From Branchiostoma floridae (taxonomy: Eukaryota; Chordata; Leptocardii; Amphioxiformes; Branchiostomatidae), in contig NC_049984.1 of the NCBI RefSeq assembly GCF_000003815.2, positions 13,835,985 through 13,899,984 of the forward strand: DNA of 64,000 bases. The letters are read 5' to 3'. Below are positions 60,201 through 64,000 of the stretch, piece after piece; within the stretch, counting starts at the first letter, position 1; each line of letters starts with the position of its first letter. The notes under the pieces are model-generated. The model ran no database searches and was not told where the DNA came from. It saw only the letters and a list, made by a program, of their open reading frames with translations. A program made the position numbers and the translations under genes.

Positions 60201-63200
60201 AGGACCTAATTCGAAGCTTTATTATGTTACCTTCACAGAAGGTACATACTGTTTTTGCTTTGTTTCTTCTTCTTTTCCGCACAAATAAAAAACATGAATA
60301 TCTCCAAAACTAGACCTTGGAATATCTCGTAATTCAGCAAGCTGGTAGGTCTGCACATAAGACACTGCACCTTGGTCATTTGGTCCCCCAAAGATACAAA
60401 AAAATGATTTTATGGGGCAAAAAAGGGTGAAAAAACTAACAATTTTAACACAAAATCGAACTTTCGAGCCCCTATAGAACGTTAGAACCCCGAGGTCAAC
60501 GACCGGTAGCTATGGAACCCGACCGGGAGTTATGGAACATGGTATTCGAACGAGGTCAACGACCGCCGCTACGCAACACGGAAGTGTCCGCCCGCCAAAT
60601 GGTGACTTCATCTTGCTTTAGACGGCCTGAATTGAGGCAGAAGCCGTCCTCTGAATGATTTGTGGAATTCATTTTACCAATAAGTAATAAAAGATCAAGA
60701 AATTCACAGAGCTTTGACTTTATTTTGCCGCATATCGGCACCTTTTGCATACTAGTAACGTTATACACTTCAAAAGAAGGTAGAAATACTAGAATGAAAT
60801 TGAGCGCACGCAGAATGAAATTTAATGCCCCCAAAGTATAATGTGTCTCGGTTAAGGTCTAATCGAGTCAGATTCTAAGTATTTGTTTCGATACTTTTCT
60901 TGATTTTGTTTAAGCTATTGTTTTGCAACCTGCACAAGCCAGTTTAACTCTGAGCCATCCAAACATTGTTCAGATTCTATGTTGTGTTTGAGTAACGTAG
61001 AATCGAGAACACACACGATGTGTAGTACGCCAGCACTCGTGCGTGCTCACGCGATAATTTGGTGAACAAACGCATTCAGAGCACTACTGCAATTTTCTCA
61101 GACAGGCCGACAACTGACAGTGGTAACGTTAACGTTACGTGTATGTGGTAACGTGGGGATTTCGTTGGATGTCTCCTGACATGATAAGTAACTGGCATAA
61201 AAATGTAGCGAGACCTGTTCGTTTTTCAAGTTCATACATAGAGCTGTCCTCTAAATGAAACACGGATTGGTGTCACGGTTGTAGTTAACCGATTTTTTGG
61301 TCAACAAGAACATTTGAGCAGAAAACAACAACACATGACTACGTTAGACGCAAGGTCACTGCGTGTTGCCGGCTGTTACATAAAAAAAACATGCATAACG
61401 ATCGTCATGCAAACTCAAAGTTTTACGCCTGAGACATAAAGGTATGTGAAACACAAACAATGGACTTGATGAGTTTATTTCGCTATTAAACTGACCTGAA
61501 CAAACAAGATTAACTGCAGCGTGGAACGCCCTCCCCATGTTAGGTCACGGTCATTCCGTTCACCTTGTTGTTCATCATGTAAGTTACCACAGCGCTGCGT
61601 TGGTCCCCAGCAAGCAAGTGGAGCACGGAAACGAAGTCTGGGTGAATTACAATTAATCTACTTAACCGTTACAGCTTTATACACGGTGGGAGTGGTCGGC
61701 ATAGCACAAAACCCCAGGCACAAATCAGCATAAGCCAACGCCGCGGAAAGTTTAGTGTAGCAGAAACCTAACCCCTTGAAGTTTGCATGATTGACAGGCG
61801 GACGGGTTTGAAGTGTGCCGACTGCGGCACGTATTGATAATGAGGGCATAAACAAACTATGTACATCAAACGTAAATCAAAATTGTTTCCTAAAAATAAA
61901 AGAAATTTATGAAATATGAATTGCGGACTCTGACAAAAAATGATTGAGCCGTTCAAAATATGAATGAATTTACACAGATTGACTGTGACAGGAAGCATAG
62001 CGGAGATGTGCTGCGTACTGTGAAAATCACTTGCAGTGTGCAGAGGTAGCCATATCAATTTCTGCTCTGAGAGTGTCCGGCAACTGCGGGACGTGAACGA
62101 ATATAATAGATTTGTGGCAATTTTAGCGATTACGCTAATCAGCTGTTTCTGTGAATTTGTGCGATTTACAGTAGTTTGTAAGGCCCCCTTTCCACTAGAC
62201 GGCGATCGCGCTGCGCTCTTATAATTTCTGCGACATAAACAGGATATGTGTAACCTTCGATTTCACACTGGGTATGTGGTTCATACCTACCTACCTACCT
62301 ACCTACCTAGTTCATAGAAAACGTAAAAGTGTGACTGAGCATGCTGAGGAGAACCCTTCGCGCTGCGTAGTACAAGGCAAACTCTGTGAGACGTTTTTGT
62401 GAATGTACCTTCCGATTTTGTGCTACGCAGTGTGCCGTAACTTGGTACGCTTGTTTTAATTTTGCTCTCTTCAGAAGTTAGTCTAATTCAAGTAGACAGA
62501 AACGAGAATTCAATTCTATAATATTTGACAATAAAATTGTGACTGTATGTACTTCTTGTCTCATGTGAGGCTGTATCTAGCACAAGCTAGCTGATGTTTT
62601 CACGGGGAAAAAACAATTAAAGAATCAAAAGCAAACCTATTTGTCACGTTTAATTTCATGTAGGGCCCCGCCCCCGTATAGAGCGCAAGCATGTGAGGTC
62701 CGATCGGCTTACCGGAGACTATTTTGAAAGTACCATACTATTTTGAAAGTACCTTATTTAATTTCACATATTGTTCGATTTTTTTTCCTTCTATGGTAGC
62801 AACAACTGACAGTTAATCGGGGCCGGGAAAATGACAACAAAAACATCGGCGCTAGCACGATGCGACTGACCAGAACAGTAGGGGGAGGGGCGTCGACCAG
62901 GTTCGACCAGTCGCTTCTTGCTTCTCTCTCGCCGCCGGCGGGCGTTAGGAATTATCATCTAAGTCTGCACCGTCCGCAAACATCCGCTGATTTTTTAGAG
63001 ATTTTTGCAAAATTTGTCTATACTTACGCGCCGAGTTTGTTCGTCAACAATGACGGAAAGCGCAAAATTGAACTTATTCTTATGTTACCAACTGAACTTC
63101 GCGGCGCGCGTCCTGCACCAAGTCAGAGATTATGAATTTCCCGAGTGATTCGAAGCTTTATCTTTTTTTTTTTTTTTAATTTGAATACATATTGTTGAAG

Positions 63201-63902
63201 GAAACCAGTTTTTGCCATGGCTCTCCCTCCGCAAGCCAAGAAATTTCTCCCTGGACCTCCCCCAAGCCGAAAAAAATCATAGGCCCTGACGCTCCCGCAG
63301 ACGACACGCTAAATGTCGTCGAGTAAACCCTGTTGACGACCGTCAGAAATGGAAAACCTTTTTGGACAGACTGCCCCTGTGGCTTGTAGCTATGGGGCTG
63401 TGATGAGATGATGATGAGAAACCCTGTTTGGAACAATATTGGACGTTGTGTTCATTATTCAAGATGTATAACGTTACAGATAAAAAATTATCAAAATTTA
63501 TTTGTACCTTCTTGCATGTCTTGACTTATCCTGTGTCAACTTCTGCAACTTAATCAGTTTACCCTTCCAGGTAGAAATGCTAGACTAAACCATGTGAAGG
63601 TAACATTCTGTATTTGCTTGCAAATATTACCTTTCTAGTTTGTAATGGTGTTTTGAAGAGAAGTTTAATCAATCCATGTAAGTATAGTTTTTGCTCATAA
63701 TGTTGTAGATGTTGCAAATGTACCCACCTCCCCATCCCTGAAATGCCAGCTATAGCTGGCCTGTACAGTACATGCCGCACTCTGATTACTTTGCTGGAAT
63801 GTGGCAGTGCTAGCATTGCAGGGATATTCATCCCTACAGATTTCCAAGTTTTGTTTTCCTTTGTCATTTCAGACCTGAAGCAACAAAAGACAAAAAGCCA
63901 AG
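51243..63902 (+). CDS. ZC3H18: ZC3H18, CCCH zinc-finger nuclear RNA-processing protein (5' part, runs off window)
   Basis: Exons: 51243-52174 (contains the N gap), 52449-52514, 54191-54275, 54533-54589, 54973-55058, 55300-55398, 56582-56733, 56970-57099, 58082-58206, 58679-58708, 58890-59159, 59660-59857, 60044-60109, 63873-63902, continuing right. Hallmarks of vertebrate ZC3H18 appear in order: an acidic N-terminus with ELDYDED, DDDLEEGEVKDPSGRK, and the CCCH finger CRFYVKGNCTWGASCRFLHPG (C-x7-C-x5-C-x3-H). Then come LGPHPMGP, ESAWERGLRHAKE, GQYENFSVRW, an RE-rich tract (ERMREREREREM), VRADEWKDPWRRSKSPK, and RS repeats with SYSSYSSRSS. In vertebrates this protein links the cap-binding/ARS2 complex to the nuclear exosome (NEXT); the same role is inferred. 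The N-terminal exon carries an unusual DQS repeat. The first intron donor is GTTCGT, weak but phase-correct. Frame across the gap cannot be checked. Confidence 0.93.
51409..51508. other. Assembly gap (100 N)
   Basis: Exactly 100 N inside the first coding exon of ZC3H18. The size is probably a placeholder. The frame before the gap (starting 51243) and after it (GAGGAAAGTGGG...) differ by two positions, so the real gap length is not 100. Confidence 0.98.
51635..52010 (+). repeat. Degenerate coding repeat, GCTGACCAATCAG unit
   Basis: A word close to GCTGACCAATCAG occurs about ten times with variable spacing, encoding (A)DQS each time. All copies are in the same frame of the ZC3H18 N-terminal exon. 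Confidence 0.85.
52515..54190. other. ZC3H18 intron 2 with CGCGAA-rich repeats
   Basis: No exon was seen. At about 52745-52860 four to five copies of a unit AAACCGCGAAAATTAAATTTAATTG are arranged in tandem, related to the MITE at 30261. The remaining 1.3 kb has no feature I can support. Confidence 0.6.
60110..63872. other. ZC3H18 large intron 13
   Basis: A 3.8-kb intron, much longer than its neighbours. It holds a (TACC)n run at 62283-62308 and a T-run near 63163-63178, but no recognisable exon. From about 60.3 to 62.9 kb it looks like inserted repetitive sequence, which I could not classify. Confidence 0.5.
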
Positions 63903-64000
63903 GTGATTAAATGGATTAACAAGTGATATTCTTTACTCTGCATTCTCCTTTCCCTGAAGCTTGGCTAGGTTACCAGCACTAAGATGCGTATATGAAAATT

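Noticed and set aside
60110-63872. Additional exons within the large ZC3H18 intron
   Set aside because: Phase 2 at 60109 joins directly and sensibly to 63873 (KAPK|PEATKDKKP); no intermediate frame looks RS- or K-rich like the neighbours.

Overview
This is a eukaryotic, intron-rich nuclear window, most likely from a cephalochordate (amphioxus, Branchiostoma). The reasons are a clear chordate-type ZC3H18 orthologue, many short GT-AG introns, a very high density of hairpin MITEs and tRNA-derived SINEs, and protein families such as VWA+MIB/HERC2 and CUB+LDLa that are typical of lancelet genomes. The species is an inference from the sequence; no database search was done. A run of 100 N at 51409-51508 marks an assembly gap.

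Layout. 1.0-2.2 kb: 5'-truncated non-LTR retrotransposon carrying a zinc knuckle and a restriction-like endonuclease (minus). 3.5-16.5 kb: two tandem minus-strand paralogues (440 and 443 aa), each with 15 exons in identical phases, encoding VWA + two MIB/HERC2 domains and ending in a CaaX prenylation box (CSIM / CSVM). 20.1-29.8 kb: a head-to-head pair of paralogous receptor-like genes (CUB + LDLa + one transmembrane helix). 31.4-44.0 kb: a 21-exon minus-strand membrane guanylate cyclase homologue of 1092 aa whose cyclase domain has lost the key catalytic residues. 47.4-50.1 kb: a small minus-strand gene with one membrane helix and Sel1-like repeats. 51.2 kb to the right edge: the 5' two-thirds or so of ZC3H18 (plus), divergently arranged with the Sel1-like gene.

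Functional picture. There is no operon logic. The window is a gene-dense stretch of unrelated animal genes with two local duplications. I built the exon models by reading splice sites and protein continuity. Reading frame stays continuous across every junction in all seven genes, except across the assembly gap in ZC3H18, where it cannot be checked.

The most unusual items are the tandem VWA-MIB/HERC2 proteins with conserved farnesylation motifs, and the pseudo-guanylate cyclase, which keeps kinase-like residues in its kinase-homology domain. Others are a repeat-expanded DQS tract in ZC3H18, an exon-3 relic inside an intron of one VWA gene, and several MITE families.
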